Positions 1 through 8,452 of a stretch of DNA of 64,000 bases are shown here, in pieces (within the stretch, counting starts at the first letter, position 1; every line of letters begins with the position of its first letter). The notes below the pieces were generated by a model. The model did not search any database. It had not been told where the DNA came from and worked only from the letters and a program-made list of their open reading frames with translations. The stretch spans positions 62,001 to 126,000 of the forward strand of contig PKRC01000003.1 in NCBI GenBank assembly GCA_017577715.1. Direction: 5' to 3'. Position numbers and translations under genes: made by a program. Origin of the DNA: Clostridia bacterium. Lineage in GTDB: Bacteria; Bacillota; Clostridia; Caldicoprobacterales; Caldicoprobacteraceae.

Positions 1-1518
1 ATATATTACCTTGATGACCTGGGAACACAGAGCGAGGAGACCGAGATACCCGATGAGTTAAAGGATCTTGCTCAGGAATACAGGACAAAGCTTTTAGAAG
101 CTGTCGCCGAGCAGGACGATGAGCTCATGATGAAATACTTGGAAGGCGAGGAGCTTACGATAGATGAGATCAAGAAGGCCCTTAGAAAGGCAACTATTTC
201 TTTCAAGATAGTGCCTGTGCTTTGCGGTTCATCTTATAGGAACAAAGGGGTACAGTCGTTGCTGGATGCCATTGTGGATTATCTGCCTTCACCCCTTGAT
301 TTGCCACCGGTGGTAGGCACATCGCCCGATACTGACGAGGAAATAGTAAGGCATGCATCAGATAATGAGCCGCTGAGCGCTTTGGCCTTTAAGGTAATGG
401 CTGATCCATATGTGGGAAAGCTTGTATACGTCCGAGTCTATTCGGGGGTGCTAAAGTCGGGCACCTATGTATATAACACCACTAGTGGCACAAAAGAGAG
501 AGTTGGGCGTATTCTTCGAATGCATGCCAACCATCGCGAGGAGATCTCCGAGGCTTATGCCGGCGATATAGTAGCGGTGGTGGGATTGAAAAACACCGTA
601 ACGGGCCATACCCTGTGCGATGAAAACAACCCCATACTTCTGGAGTCCATGGTATTTCCAGAGCCCGTCATACAGGTAGCGATTGAACCCAAGACAAAGG
701 CAGGCCAGGAGAAGCTATCGGTTGCCCTTCAGAGGTTGGCCGAAGAAGATCCCACATTTAGGACCTATGTTGACCAAGAGACCGGGCAGACCATCATTGC
801 TGGTATGGGTGAACTGCACCTGGAAATCATCGTAGACCGTTTGGTCAGGGAGTTTAAAGTAGAAGCCAACGTGGGCAAGCCTCAGGTGGCCTATCGAGAG
901 ACCATCAAAAAAGCTGTCAAGGCCGAGGGGCGCTTTATCAGGCAGACTGGTGGTCGTGGTCAATACGGACACGTGTGGCTTGAGGTTGAGCCCCTTGAAC
1001 CGGGTAAGGGCTTTGAGTTTGTCAACAAGATCGTTGGTGGCGTTATTCCTAAGGAATACATTCCCGCCGTTGAAAGCGGCGTCCGCGAGGCCATGGAGAG
1101 CGGCGTGCTTGCTGGATATCCCGTAATAGATGTTAGGGTTACCGTCTTCGACGGTTCGTACCACGAAGTGGACTCTTCTGAAATGGCTTTTAAGATAGCG
1201 GCTTCCATGGCGTTTAAGGAGGCTATGCAAAAGGCCGATCCTGTACTTCTGGAACCCATCATGAAGGTTGAGGTAACCGTTCCAGAAGAATATATGGGAG
1301 ATGTTATAGGCGATATTTCGTCAAGGCGCGGTAGGATTGAAGGTACAGAGCTGCGCGGTAACACACAGGTCATAAAAGCTTATGTACCGTTGGCTGAGAT
1401 GTTTGGCTATGCTACCGACCTTCGTTCAAAGACTCAAGGACGAGGGAATTACGTAATGCAGATGTCCCACTATGAAGAGGTTCCTAAGAACCTCGTTGAG
1501 AAAATAATAAAGAAATGA
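1..1518 (+). CDS. fusA: Elongation factor G (EF-G), 5' truncated by window edge
   Basis: EF-G is the ribosomal GTPase that drives tRNA-mRNA translocation and, with RRF, ribosome recycling. The reading frame is open from base 1, so about 505 residues are present and roughly 190 N-terminal residues, including the P-loop, lie outside the window. What is visible is the rest of the G domain, domain II, then domains III-V with family landmarks such as GMGELHLEI, QTGGRGQYGHVW and the C-terminal domain V end. It lies 34 bp before tuf, the usual str-operon order. An internal ATG at 127 is not the start, because the homology runs through it. Confidence 0.97.
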   Translation: MYYLDDLGTQSEETEIPDELKDLAQEYRTKLLEAVAEQDDELMMKYLEGEELTIDEIKKALRKATISFKIVPVLCGSSYRNKGVQSLLDAIVDYLPSPLDLPPVVGTSPDTDEEIVRHASDNEPLSALAFKVMADPYVGKLVYVRVYSGVLKSGTYVYNTTSGTKERVGRILRMHANHREEISEAYAGDIVAVVGLKNTVTGHTLCDENNPILLESMVFPEPVIQVAIEPKTKAGQEKLSVALQRLAEEDPTFRTYVDQETGQTIIAGMGELHLEIIVDRLVREFKVEANVGKPQVAYRETIKKAVKAEGRFIRQTGGRGQYGHVWLEVEPLEPGKGFEFVNKIVGGVIPKEYIPAVESGVREAMESGVLAGYPVIDVRVTVFDGSYHEVDSSEMAFKIAASMAFKEAMQKADPVLLEPIMKVEVTVPEEYMGDVIGDISSRRGRIEGTELRGNTQVIKAYVPLAEMFGYATDLRSKTQGRGNYVMQMSHYEEVPKNLVEKIIKK

Positions 1519-1552
1519 GTGTTTAAAAGTTTAAGAAGGAGGAAGGGAAAAG

Positions 1553-2764
1553 ATGGCGAAGGCGAAGTTTGAGAGGACGAAACCGCATGTAAACATAGGT
1601 ACGATAGGGCACGTAGACCATGGGAAGACGACGTTGACGGCGGCCATAACGATGGTGTTGGCCAATTATGGCAGGGCGCAAGCTATGAAGTACGAGGAGA
1701 TTGATAAGGCACCCGAGGAGAAGGAAAGGGGCATAACGATTAACACTGCACATGTAGAATACGAGACTGATAAGAGGCACTATGCACACGTAGACTGTCC
1801 TGGGCATGCTGACTATGTGAAGAACATGATAACCGGGGCAGCGCAGATGGACGGGGCCATTTTGGTGGTATCGGCGGCGGACGGGCCGATGCCGCAGACA
1901 CGGGAGCACATACTGCTGGCGAGGCAGGTAGGGGTGCCGTACATTGTAGTATTTTTGAACAAGGTGGACATGGTAGACGACGAGGAGCTGCTTGAGCTGG
2001 TGGAGATGGAAGTAAGGGAGCTATTGAACGAGTATGAATTTCCGGGGGACGAGGTACCTGTCATAAGGGGATCTGCATTGAAGGCGCTGGAGGCGGCGCA
2101 GAGCGGGGCAGATGTTGCGAATGATCCTTGGTGCAAGGCGATATTTGAGCTAATGGATGCGGTAGATACTTATATACCGACGCCGCAGAGGGATGTAGAC
2201 AAGCCGTTCTTGATGCCGATAGAGGACGTATTTTCCATTACAGGTAGAGGAACGGTAGCGACTGGCAGGGTAGAGAGAGGCAGGCTTAAGGTATCTGATA
2301 CAGTAGAGATAGTAGGATTGATGGATAAGCCGAGGACGACGGTAGTGACGGGAGTAGAGATGTTCAGGAAGACGCTGGATGAGGCGGTAGCAGGTGACAA
2401 CATAGGAGCGCTATTGAGGGGTATACAGAAGGACGAGGTAGAGAGGGGCCAGGTATTGGCGCAGCCTGGGAGCATTAAGCCGCACACAGAATTTTATGCG
2501 CAGGTATACGTATTGACGAAGGAAGAGGGAGGAAGGCACACGCCGTTTTTCAGTGGGTACAGGCCGCAGTTTTACTTTAGGACGACTGACGTGACTGGGG
2601 TAATAGAGCTGCCCGAGGGAGTAGAGATGGTAATGCCTGGGGACAACGTGAACATGAAGGTGAAGCTGATCACGCCCATAGCGATAGAGGAAGGATTGAG
2701 GTTTGCTATAAGGGAAGGCGGCAGGACGGTAGGCGCTGGTGCTGTAACCAAAATCATCGAGTAA
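1553..2764 (+). CDS. tuf: Elongation factor Tu (EF-Tu)
   Basis: EF-Tu carries aminoacyl-tRNA to the ribosomal A site as a GTP complex. The 403 residues show the P-loop GHVDHGKTT, switch II DCPGHADY, the NKVD guanine-specificity motif, and the two C-terminal beta-barrels. The start is fixed by the family N-terminus MAKAKFERTKPHVN and by an AGGAGG-type site before 1553. Synonymous codon use differs visibly from neighbouring genes: Val is mostly GTA, Thr mostly ACG, Pro mostly CCG and Arg mostly AGG, until roughly the last dozen codons. Gene conversion with a second tuf copy is a possible explanation, but it is inference. Confidence 0.98.
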   Translation: MAKAKFERTKPHVNIGTIGHVDHGKTTLTAAITMVLANYGRAQAMKYEEIDKAPEEKERGITINTAHVEYETDKRHYAHVDCPGHADYVKNMITGAAQMDGAILVVSAADGPMPQTREHILLARQVGVPYIVVFLNKVDMVDDEELLELVEMEVRELLNEYEFPGDEVPVIRGSALKALEAAQSGADVANDPWCKAIFELMDAVDTYIPTPQRDVDKPFLMPIEDVFSITGRGTVATGRVERGRLKVSDTVEIVGLMDKPRTTVVTGVEMFRKTLDEAVAGDNIGALLRGIQKDEVERGQVLAQPGSIKPHTEFYAQVYVLTKEEGGRHTPFFSGYRPQFYFRTTDVTGVIELPEGVEMVMPGDNVNMKVKLITPIAIEEGLRFAIREGGRTVGAGAVTKIIE

Positions 2765-2788
2765 TGATAGGGTTGCAGCTTATGGAAT

Positions 2789-2833
2789 AGACACCTGTGG
2801 ACGCTGTGGTTACAGTGGATGAAGCAGGTGCCT
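2789..2833 (+). other. Hairpin in tuf-rpsJ spacer, possible S10 leader
   Basis: AGACACCTG (2789-2797) pairs with CAGGTGCCT (2825-2833) over nine positions with one mismatch. It encloses a small hairpin, CTGT-GGTT-ACAG (2804-2815). No T-run follows, so it is not a standard terminator. It sits between tuf and rpsJ, where a leader acting on the S10 operon would be expected. I do not recognise it as a named family. Confidence 0.4.
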
Positions 2834-2890
2834 AATTTAGTTTAAAATGTGGCCGGGTAAAACCTGCGTGGTATTTAAAGGAGGGAGAAT

Positions 2891-3199
2891 ATGGCGACTC
2901 AAAAAATTAGAATTAAGTTAAAGGCCTATGATCATGTCTTGATAGATCAGTCGGCCCAGAAGATAGTGGAGACTGCCAAAAGGACAGGAGCAAAGGTATC
3001 AGGTCCTATTCCTTTGCCAGTGGAAAAGAGCATAATAACTATACTTCGTGCTCCGCACAAATATAAGGACTCCCGCGAGCAGTTTGAAATGAGGACGCAC
3101 AAGCGCCTGATAGATATATTAAGTCCTACTCCCAAGACTGTCGATTCTTTGATGAAGCTGGACCTTCCTACTGGGGTGGATATCGAGATCAAACTATAA
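2891..3199 (+). CDS. rpsJ: 30S ribosomal protein S10 / NusE
   Basis: S10 is a 30S head protein that also acts as NusE in transcription antitermination. The 102 residues are full length, with the family start MATQKIRIKLKAYDH and the conserved segment GPIPLPVEK. A strong AAAGGAGGGAG site precedes the ATG. It is the first gene of the S10 cluster here, separated from tuf by 126 bp that holds a possible regulatory hairpin. Confidence 0.98.
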   Translation: MATQKIRIKLKAYDHVLIDQSAQKIVETAKRTGAKVSGPIPLPVEKSIITILRAPHKYKDSREQFEMRTHKRLIDILSPTPKTVDSLMKLDLPTGVDIEIKL

Positions 3200-3239
3200 G
3201 AGGTGGGAAGCCATTACTAGGGAATGGAGGTTGAGATGA

Positions 3240-3881
3240 ATGAGGAAGGCGATTCTGGGTAAGAAATTGGGGATGACCCAGGTGTTTACCGAAGACGGCT
3301 CGCTGATACCGGTAACTGTAGTGGAAGCAGGTCCTTGCGTTGTTACCCAGATAAAGACTCCCGAAAAAGACGGGTATAGCGCTGTTCAGGTTGGCTTTGA
3401 GGATATACCTCAAAGGCTTGTGAATAAACCTTTAAAAGGGCATTTTGATAAAGCGAAGGTTCCATACAAGAGGTATTTAAGGGAACTGAAGCTTGAAAAT
3501 GTTGAGGACTATAAAGTGGGAAGCGAGATAAAAGCTGATATCTTTTCAAAAGGCGATCGCGTTGACGTGACCGGTTATACAAAAGGTAAAGGTTTTACCG
3601 GCAACATAAAGAGGTGGAATCACAGCAGAGGGCCAGAGAGCCACGGTTCAAAATATCACAGAGGCCCTGGATCCATGGGTTCTGCCACATTTCCGGGCCG
3701 TGTACTGAAGACCAAAAAGCTTCCCGGCAGGATGGGAGTTGAAAGGGTAACCATTCAAAATCTGGAGGTTATTAAAGTAGATCCCGAGAAGAACCTCATG
3801 CTGATAAAGGGAGCGGTACCGGGTCCTAAGGGTGCATTATTGATTATCAAGGAAACCGTGAAGCAGGCTGCAAAGAAATAG
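3240..3881 (+). CDS. rplC: 50S ribosomal protein L3
   Basis: L3 is an early-assembly protein of the large subunit whose extension reaches toward the peptidyl transferase centre. The product has 213 residues, normal for the family, starting MRKAILGKKLGMTQVF. It contains the signature KGKGFTGNIKRW and the downstream GSMGSATFPGRV stretch, where the modified Gln of E. coli L3 lies in other bacteria. The ATG at 3240 follows GGAATGGAGG; a nearby ATG at 3236 is out of frame. Confidence 0.98.
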   Translation: MRKAILGKKLGMTQVFTEDGSLIPVTVVEAGPCVVTQIKTPEKDGYSAVQVGFEDIPQRLVNKPLKGHFDKAKVPYKRYLRELKLENVEDYKVGSEIKADIFSKGDRVDVTGYTKGKGFTGNIKRWNHSRGPESHGSKYHRGPGSMGSATFPGRVLKTKKLPGRMGVERVTIQNLEVIKVDPEKNLMLIKGAVPGPKGALLIIKETVKQAAKK

Positions 3882-3913
3882 GGGTAAGAGCTTTTTAGAA
3901 GGGAGGAGAAGTT

Positions 3914-4537
3914 ATGCCCAACGTAGCTTTGTATAACATGGAAGGCACCCCTGTAGGTGAGATCTATCTGGATGATGGGGTATTTGGAGTGGAGGTCAAC
4001 GAAGCTGCTATATATCAAGTGGTAAAGATGCAATTGGCCAATAAACGTCAGGGCACGCAGTCCGCTTTGACCCGCGGGGAAGTGCGTGGGGGCGGAAGGA
4101 AGCCCTGGAGGCAAAAAGGTACCGGTCGAGCACGGCATGGTAGCATTCGTTCGCCCATATGGAGGAAGGGTGGTGTAGTCTTTGCTCCCAAGCCGAGGGA
4201 CTATTCCTACACGGTGCCAAAGAAGATCCGCAGATTGGCCATGAAGAGCGCATTGTCTTCCAAGGTAATGAATAATGAAATTGTCGTGCTTGACTCGCTC
4301 AAACTATCACAGCCCAAGACCAAGGAAATGGCAAAGGTGTTGAAAAACCTCAAGGTCAATAGAAAGGCTTTGGTGGTTTTGGCAGAAAAGGATGAAGTGG
4401 TACAGAGAGCCATACGCAATATTCCAGATGCCAAGCTTGCTTATGTAAACACTCTCAACGTGCTGGATATCCTCAACTATGATACTTTCATAGCTACGCA
4501 GGATGCCGTGCGCCGCATAGAGGAGGTGTACGCATAA
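3914..4537 (+). CDS. rplD: 50S ribosomal protein L4
   Basis: L4 binds 23S rRNA and its long loop lines the peptide exit tunnel. The 207-residue product shows the loop motif GEVRGGGRKPWRQKGTGRAR (about residues 56-75), a strong family marker. In E. coli L4 autoregulates the S10 operon; nothing in this sequence shows that here. Its last base overlaps the first base of rplW (TAATG), giving tight translational coupling. Confidence 0.98.
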   Translation: MPNVALYNMEGTPVGEIYLDDGVFGVEVNEAAIYQVVKMQLANKRQGTQSALTRGEVRGGGRKPWRQKGTGRARHGSIRSPIWRKGGVVFAPKPRDYSYTVPKKIRRLAMKSALSSKVMNNEIVVLDSLKLSQPKTKEMAKVLKNLKVNRKALVVLAEKDEVVQRAIRNIPDAKLAYVNTLNVLDILNYDTFIATQDAVRRIEEVYA

Positions 4538-4833
4538 TGAAGAATCCCCATGACATAATCATAAGGCCGGTTTTGACTGAGAAGAGCTACAACCAGATGC
4601 AGCAGAGGAAATATACCTTTATAGTAGACATAAACGCCAATAAGATAGAGATCAAAAAGGCTATAGAAGAGATATTTGGCGTTAAGGTGGAAAAAGTAAA
4701 TACCATGCGCTATAAGGGAAAGCTCAGGAGGGTAGGTGTCCATGTCGGTAGGACGCCTGCATACAAGAAAGCCATTGTAAAGCTTGCTCCAGACAGCAAG
4801 GAAATCCCGTTCTTTGAGGGAATGGCGCAATAA
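4537..4833 (+). CDS. rplW: 50S ribosomal protein L23
   Basis: L23 sits at the tunnel exit and in bacteria is the docking site for trigger factor and the signal recognition particle. The 98 residues begin with the typical PHDIIIRPVLTEKSY and contain YTFIVDINANKIEIKKAIE, as expected for the family. The start overlaps the rplD stop by one base. Confidence 0.97.
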   Translation: MKNPHDIIIRPVLTEKSYNQMQQRKYTFIVDINANKIEIKKAIEEIFGVKVEKVNTMRYKGKLRRVGVHVGRTPAYKKAIVKLAPDSKEIPFFEGMAQ

Positions 4834-4849
4834 GGAGGGATAAGGAATC

Positions 4850-5677
4850 ATGGGTATAAAAGTATATAAGCCGACCTCCCCTGGTAGGCGCAACATGAGC
4901 GTATTAACCTTTGAAGAGATTACAAAGAAGGAACCCGAGAGGTCTTTGGTGGTACCTTTAAAAAAGCATTCGGGAAGGAATAATGAGGGTCGAATAACCG
5001 TCAGGCACAGGGGCGGTGGAGTAAAGAGGAAGTACAGAATAATAGATTTTAAGAGGGACAAGGACAACGTTCCCGCTAAAGTGGCGGCCATCGAATATGA
5101 TCCCAACAGGACCGCCAACATAGCCTTGCTCCATTACAAGGATGGAGAAAAAAGGTATATCCTGGCTCCTGTGGGCTTGAAAGTAGGAGACATTGTGATG
5201 TCGGGCGAGAATGTCGACATCAAGGTGGGGAACGCCTTGCCCTTAAGGAATATCCCCGTAGGAACCGTCATCCATAACATAGAGCTGTATCCGGGCCGTG
5301 GGGGGCAGCTGGTGCGAGCTGCAGGTGGAGCCGCTCAGCTTATGGCCAAAGAGGGGGATTACGCCCATGTCAGGTTGCCCTCTGGGGAAATAAGGATGAT
5401 ACATTTGGATTGCAGAGCTACAATTGGACAGGTTGGAAACTTGGATCATGAGAACGTCTCCATTGGTAAGGCTGGCCGTAAGCGCCATATGGGCATACGA
5501 CCCACGGTACGCGGTTCTGCTATGAACCCTGTGGATCATCCTCATGGTGGTGGCGAAGGCAAAGCACCTATTGGACTACCAGCGCCTGTTACACCATGGG
5601 GTAAACCCACTTTGGGCTATAAGACCAGGAAAAAGAATAAAGAATCCGATAAGTATATTATTAAACGCAGGCGTTAG
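4850..5677 (+). CDS. rplB: 50S ribosomal protein L2
   Basis: L2 is needed for subunit association and lies close to the peptidyl transferase centre. The product has 275 residues, the usual length. The near-invariant C-terminal motif NPVDHPHGGGEGK (about residues 222-234) is intact. The N-terminus MGIKVYKPTSPGRRNMSV and the preceding AAGGAGGGATAAGG site fix the start. Confidence 0.98.
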   Translation: MGIKVYKPTSPGRRNMSVLTFEEITKKEPERSLVVPLKKHSGRNNEGRITVRHRGGGVKRKYRIIDFKRDKDNVPAKVAAIEYDPNRTANIALLHYKDGEKRYILAPVGLKVGDIVMSGENVDIKVGNALPLRNIPVGTVIHNIELYPGRGGQLVRAAGGAAQLMAKEGDYAHVRLPSGEIRMIHLDCRATIGQVGNLDHENVSIGKAGRKRHMGIRPTVRGSAMNPVDHPHGGGEGKAPIGLPAPVTPWGKPTLGYKTRKKNKESDKYIIKRRR

Positions 5678-5715
5678 TTTAAACGCGGTTTGGTTGGATG
5701 AAGGGAGGCGAATGT

Positions 5716-6000
5716 ATGAGTCGTTCAAGGAAGAAAGGTCCCTTTGTAGCTGAAAGTCTGCTTAAGAAGATTAGAGCTATGAATGAGTCGGGCAAAAAGT
5801 CGGTTATCAAGACTTGGTCTAGGGCTTCTACAATTATACCCGAGATGGTGGGCCATACCATAGCGGTACATGACGGGCGTAAGCACGTTCCGATATACAT
5901 CACAGAAGAAATGGTGGGACACAAGCTGGGCGAGTTTGCTCCTACCAGGACGTTTAGAGGGCACGGTGACCATACCGAAAAATCCACGTCACTGAAGTAA
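5716..6000 (+). CDS. rpsS: 30S ribosomal protein S19
   Basis: S19 binds the 30S head with S13 and contacts the A-site region. I start it at 5716, giving MSRSRKKGPF, because the canonical family N-terminus and the AAGGGAGGCG site agree; an in-frame ATG at 5698 lies upstream of that site. The 94 residues include IYITEEMVGHKLGEFAPTR, the core of the family signature. Confidence 0.97.
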   Translation: MSRSRKKGPFVAESLLKKIRAMNESGKKSVIKTWSRASTIIPEMVGHTIAVHDGRKHVPIYITEEMVGHKLGEFAPTRTFRGHGDHTEKSTSLK

Positions 6001-6035
6001 ACATTGTGACCATTTAATGAAAGGAGGCGGTACAC

Positions 6036-6425
6036 ATGGCTACCAGGATCAGGGAAAAGGCGAAAGCTCGCGAAGAAAACAAGGATACGCGTCCCAGGGC
6101 GATTGCGAGATACATCAGGATGTCCCCCAGAAAGGTGAGAGCGGTAATAGATTTGATCCGTGGCAAAACGGTCAACGAGGCCTTGGCTATACTGGCCAAT
6201 ACACCACGAGCTGCTGCAAAACCGGTCATGAAGGTGTTGAAATCTGCTATCGCTAATGCCGAGAACAATATGAACATGAGCCAGGACAATCTGTATGTGG
6301 CTGAAATATATGCTGATCAAGGTCCTACTCTGAAGAGAATTAGGCCGCGCGCAAGAGGTATGGCTTATATAATCCGCAAGAGGACCAGCCATATTACCGT
6401 CGTGCTAGACGAGATCAACAAGTAG
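6036..6425 (+). CDS. rplV: 50S ribosomal protein L22
   Basis: L22 is an exit-tunnel protein whose beta-hairpin, with L4, forms the constriction and the macrolide-affecting site. The 129 residues include RYIRMSPRKVRAVIDLIRGK and the hairpin region PTLKRIRPRARGMAYIIRKR. A longer than usual charged N-terminus (about 18 residues before ARYIRMSPRK) is supported by the AAAGGAGGCGG site just before ATG 6036. Confidence 0.97.
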   Translation: MATRIREKAKAREENKDTRPRAIARYIRMSPRKVRAVIDLIRGKTVNEALAILANTPRAAAKPVMKVLKSAIANAENNMNMSQDNLYVAEIYADQGPTLKRIRPRARGMAYIIRKRTSHITVVLDEINK

Positions 6426-6439
6426 GGAGGGATAATTTC

Positions 6440-7126
6440 GTGGGTCAAAAAGTACACCCCCATGGGTTGAGGGTTGGTATCATAAAGGATTGGGACGCTA
6501 AATGGATTGTTCCGAAAAAACAGTTTGCAGATACCCTCATAGAGGATGTAAAGATAAGGGAGTTAATTAAGAATAAGCTCTATACAGCCGGCATTTCAAG
6601 GATTCAGATTGAAAGGGCTGCCAACAAAATTAGCATTAATATCCATACCGCCAAGCCAGGGATTGTCATAGGGAAAGGCGGGGCCGCCATAGAGGCTTTG
6701 AAAAACGAGCTGGAGAAGTTCACTAAAAAGAGCGTCATAATCAACATCATAGAGATAAAGGTGCCCGAGCTAGATGCCCAGCTGGTGGCGGAGAACATCG
6801 CTGCCCAGATCGAGAAGAGGATTTCCTTCAGACGTGCTATGAAGCAGGCCATTTCACGGGCCATGAAAGCGGGGGCCAAGGGTATAAAGACGATGGTGTC
6901 CGGCCGTTTGGGCGGCGCAGAAATTGCAAGAAGTGAAAGATACCATGAGGGGACCATACCTCTACAGACATTGAGGGCTGATATCGATTACGGATTTGCA
7001 GAGGCCCATACCACATATGGACGTATTGGCGTGAAGGTATGGATCTATAAAGGAGACGTTCTCCCAAAAGCCAAGAACGGAGACTTACCAAAAGTAAAAG
7101 GGGGAAATACCAATGTTAATGCCTAA
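6440..7126 (+). CDS. rpsC: 30S ribosomal protein S3
   Basis: S3 lines the mRNA entry channel and helps the ribosome unwind mRNA. The 228-residue product starts with GTG at 6440 (MGQKVHPHGLRVGII). It has the KH domain GxxG motif in PGIVIGKGGAAIE, then the C-terminal domain with SGRLGGAEIARSE. Its end overlaps the start of rplP by 14 bases. Confidence 0.98.
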   Translation: MGQKVHPHGLRVGIIKDWDAKWIVPKKQFADTLIEDVKIRELIKNKLYTAGISRIQIERAANKISINIHTAKPGIVIGKGGAAIEALKNELEKFTKKSVIINIIEIKVPELDAQLVAENIAAQIEKRISFRRAMKQAISRAMKAGAKGIKTMVSGRLGGAEIARSERYHEGTIPLQTLRADIDYGFAEAHTTYGRIGVKVWIYKGDVLPKAKNGDLPKVKGGNTNVNA

Positions 7127-7541
7127 GAGAGTAAAGTATCGCAAACAGCAGCGTGGAAGGATGAAAGGAAAAGCCACCAAGGGCAATACCATTAGCTACG
7201 GGGAATATGGCCTACAGGCCTTAGAGCCTGGTTGGATCACCAGCAATCAGATTGAGGCGGCGCGTGTTGCACTTACTCGATATACAAGAAGAGGCGGGAA
7301 GGTATGGGTCAAGATTTTTCCACACAAGCCGGTTACCAAAAAGCCTGCTGAGACCCGAATGGGTAGCGGAAAGGGTTCACCAGAATACTGGGTAGCTGTG
7401 GTCAAGCCGGGGCGCATCATGTTTGAAATTGCAGGGATACCTGAGGATATGGCACGCGAAGCTTTGCGTTTGGCCAGCCATAAGCTCCCAGTAAAATGTA
7501 GATTTGTTAAAAGAGAAGGGTTAGGTGGTGAGGCATTATGA
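7113..7541 (+). CDS. rplP: 50S ribosomal protein L16
   Basis: L16 binds near the A-site tRNA elbow and helps organise the peptidyl transferase region. The 142 residues begin MLMPKRVKYRKQQRGRMKG and contain GKGSPEYWVAVVKPGR, as expected. The first ATG (7113) has a GGGGG site at the right distance, so I keep it rather than the ATG two codons later. It overlaps rpsC upstream and, by an ATGA, rpmC downstream. Confidence 0.98.
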   Translation: MLMPKRVKYRKQQRGRMKGKATKGNTISYGEYGLQALEPGWITSNQIEAARVALTRYTRRGGKVWVKIFPHKPVTKKPAETRMGSGKGSPEYWVAVVKPGRIMFEIAGIPEDMAREALRLASHKLPVKCRFVKREGLGGEAL

Positions 7542-7741
7542 AGGCCAGCAAGTGGAGAGAGATGACCAATGAGGAACTAAATCAAAAGCTCAACGAGCTG
7601 AAGAGCGAGCTGTTTAATCTCCGCTTTCAGCTAGCCACCGGACAGCTGGAAAATCCCATGAGGATACGCGAAGTAAAGAGGGATATAGCCCGTATAAAGA
7701 CCATTCTTCGCGAAAGAGAGTTGAAAACTGCTCAGATGTAA
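7538..7741 (+). CDS. rpmC: 50S ribosomal protein L29
   Basis: L29 is a small helical-hairpin protein next to L23 at the tunnel exit. The 67 residues show the family core NELKSELFNLRFQLATGQLE and VKRDIARIKTILRERE. The start overlaps the rplP stop in an ATGA arrangement. Confidence 0.97.
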   Translation: MKASKWREMTNEELNQKLNELKSELFNLRFQLATGQLENPMRIREVKRDIARIKTILRERELKTAQM

Positions 7742-7766
7742 TAAAAAATGGAAAGGAGGGTGCTGT

Positions 7767-8093
7767 ATGGCGCAGAAAACTCGAGGCAAAAGAAAAGTCC
7801 GTATAGGCATAGTGGTAAGCGACAAGATGGATAAGACGGTTGTGGTGGCTGTCGAAAGAAAGGTAAGGCATGACCTGTACGGCAAAGTAATAAAGCGCAC
7901 TAAAAAGTTTAAGGCCCACGACGAAAATAACGAATGCCGGGTTGGAGATAAGGTGATGATCATGGAGACCCGCCCGCTCAGCAAGGAAAAGCGGTGGAGG
8001 GTAGTCGAAATACTAGAAAGATCCCAGATGGCGGAGCCATTGCCGCTCGAAGAAGGAGGGGACGAAGATGGTGCAGCAACAAACACGCCTTAA
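7767..8093 (+). CDS. rpsQ: 30S ribosomal protein S17 with C-terminal extension
   Basis: S17 is an OB-fold protein of the 30S body that acts early in assembly. The first 85 or so residues match the family (KVRIGIVVSDKMDKTVVV, then a region ending KRWRVVEILE). At 108 residues it is about 20 longer than typical. The extra acidic tail, ending EEGGDEDGAATNTP, is encoded partly in the 26-base overlap with rplN. The start has an AAAGGAGGGTG site. Confidence 0.96.
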   Translation: MAQKTRGKRKVRIGIVVSDKMDKTVVVAVERKVRHDLYGKVIKRTKKFKAHDENNECRVGDKVMIMETRPLSKEKRWRVVEILERSQMAEPLPLEEGGDEDGAATNTP

Positions 8094-8436
8094 GGTGACC
8101 GATAACACTGGCGCTAAGGAGATCATGTGTATCAGGGTGTTGGGCGGTTCCAACAGAAAATATGGCAACATAGGCGATATCATAGTCGCTTCAGTAAAGA
8201 GCGCTACGCCTGGCGGCGTTGTTAAAAAGGGTGACGTGGTAAAGGCGGTCATAGTACGTACAAAGAAGGGGCTGAGAAGGCCCGATGGTTCTTATATCAA
8301 GTTTGATGACAATGCTGCGGTTATCATCAACGAAGCAAAGCAGCCCGTGGGGACCCGAATTTTCGGACCTGTGGCAAGGGAACTGAGGGAGAAGGATTTT
8401 ATGAGGATAGTATCTTTAGCTCCTGAGGTACTGTAA
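8068..8436 (+). CDS. rplN: 50S ribosomal protein L14
   Basis: L14 forms an intersubunit bridge and contacts L19. The 122 residues are full length: MVQQQTRLKVTDNTGAKEIM at the start and the family motif GTRIFGPVARELR near the end. The start lies inside the rpsQ tail, 26 bases before its end, preceded by GAAGGAGGGG, so it has its own ribosome-binding site. Confidence 0.98.
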   Translation: MVQQQTRLKVTDNTGAKEIMCIRVLGGSNRKYGNIGDIIVASVKSATPGGVVKKGDVVKAVIVRTKKGLRRPDGSYIKFDDNAAVIINEAKQPVGTRIFGPVARELREKDFMRIVSLAPEVL

Positions 8437-8452
8437 AGGAGGTGGATTGAAG

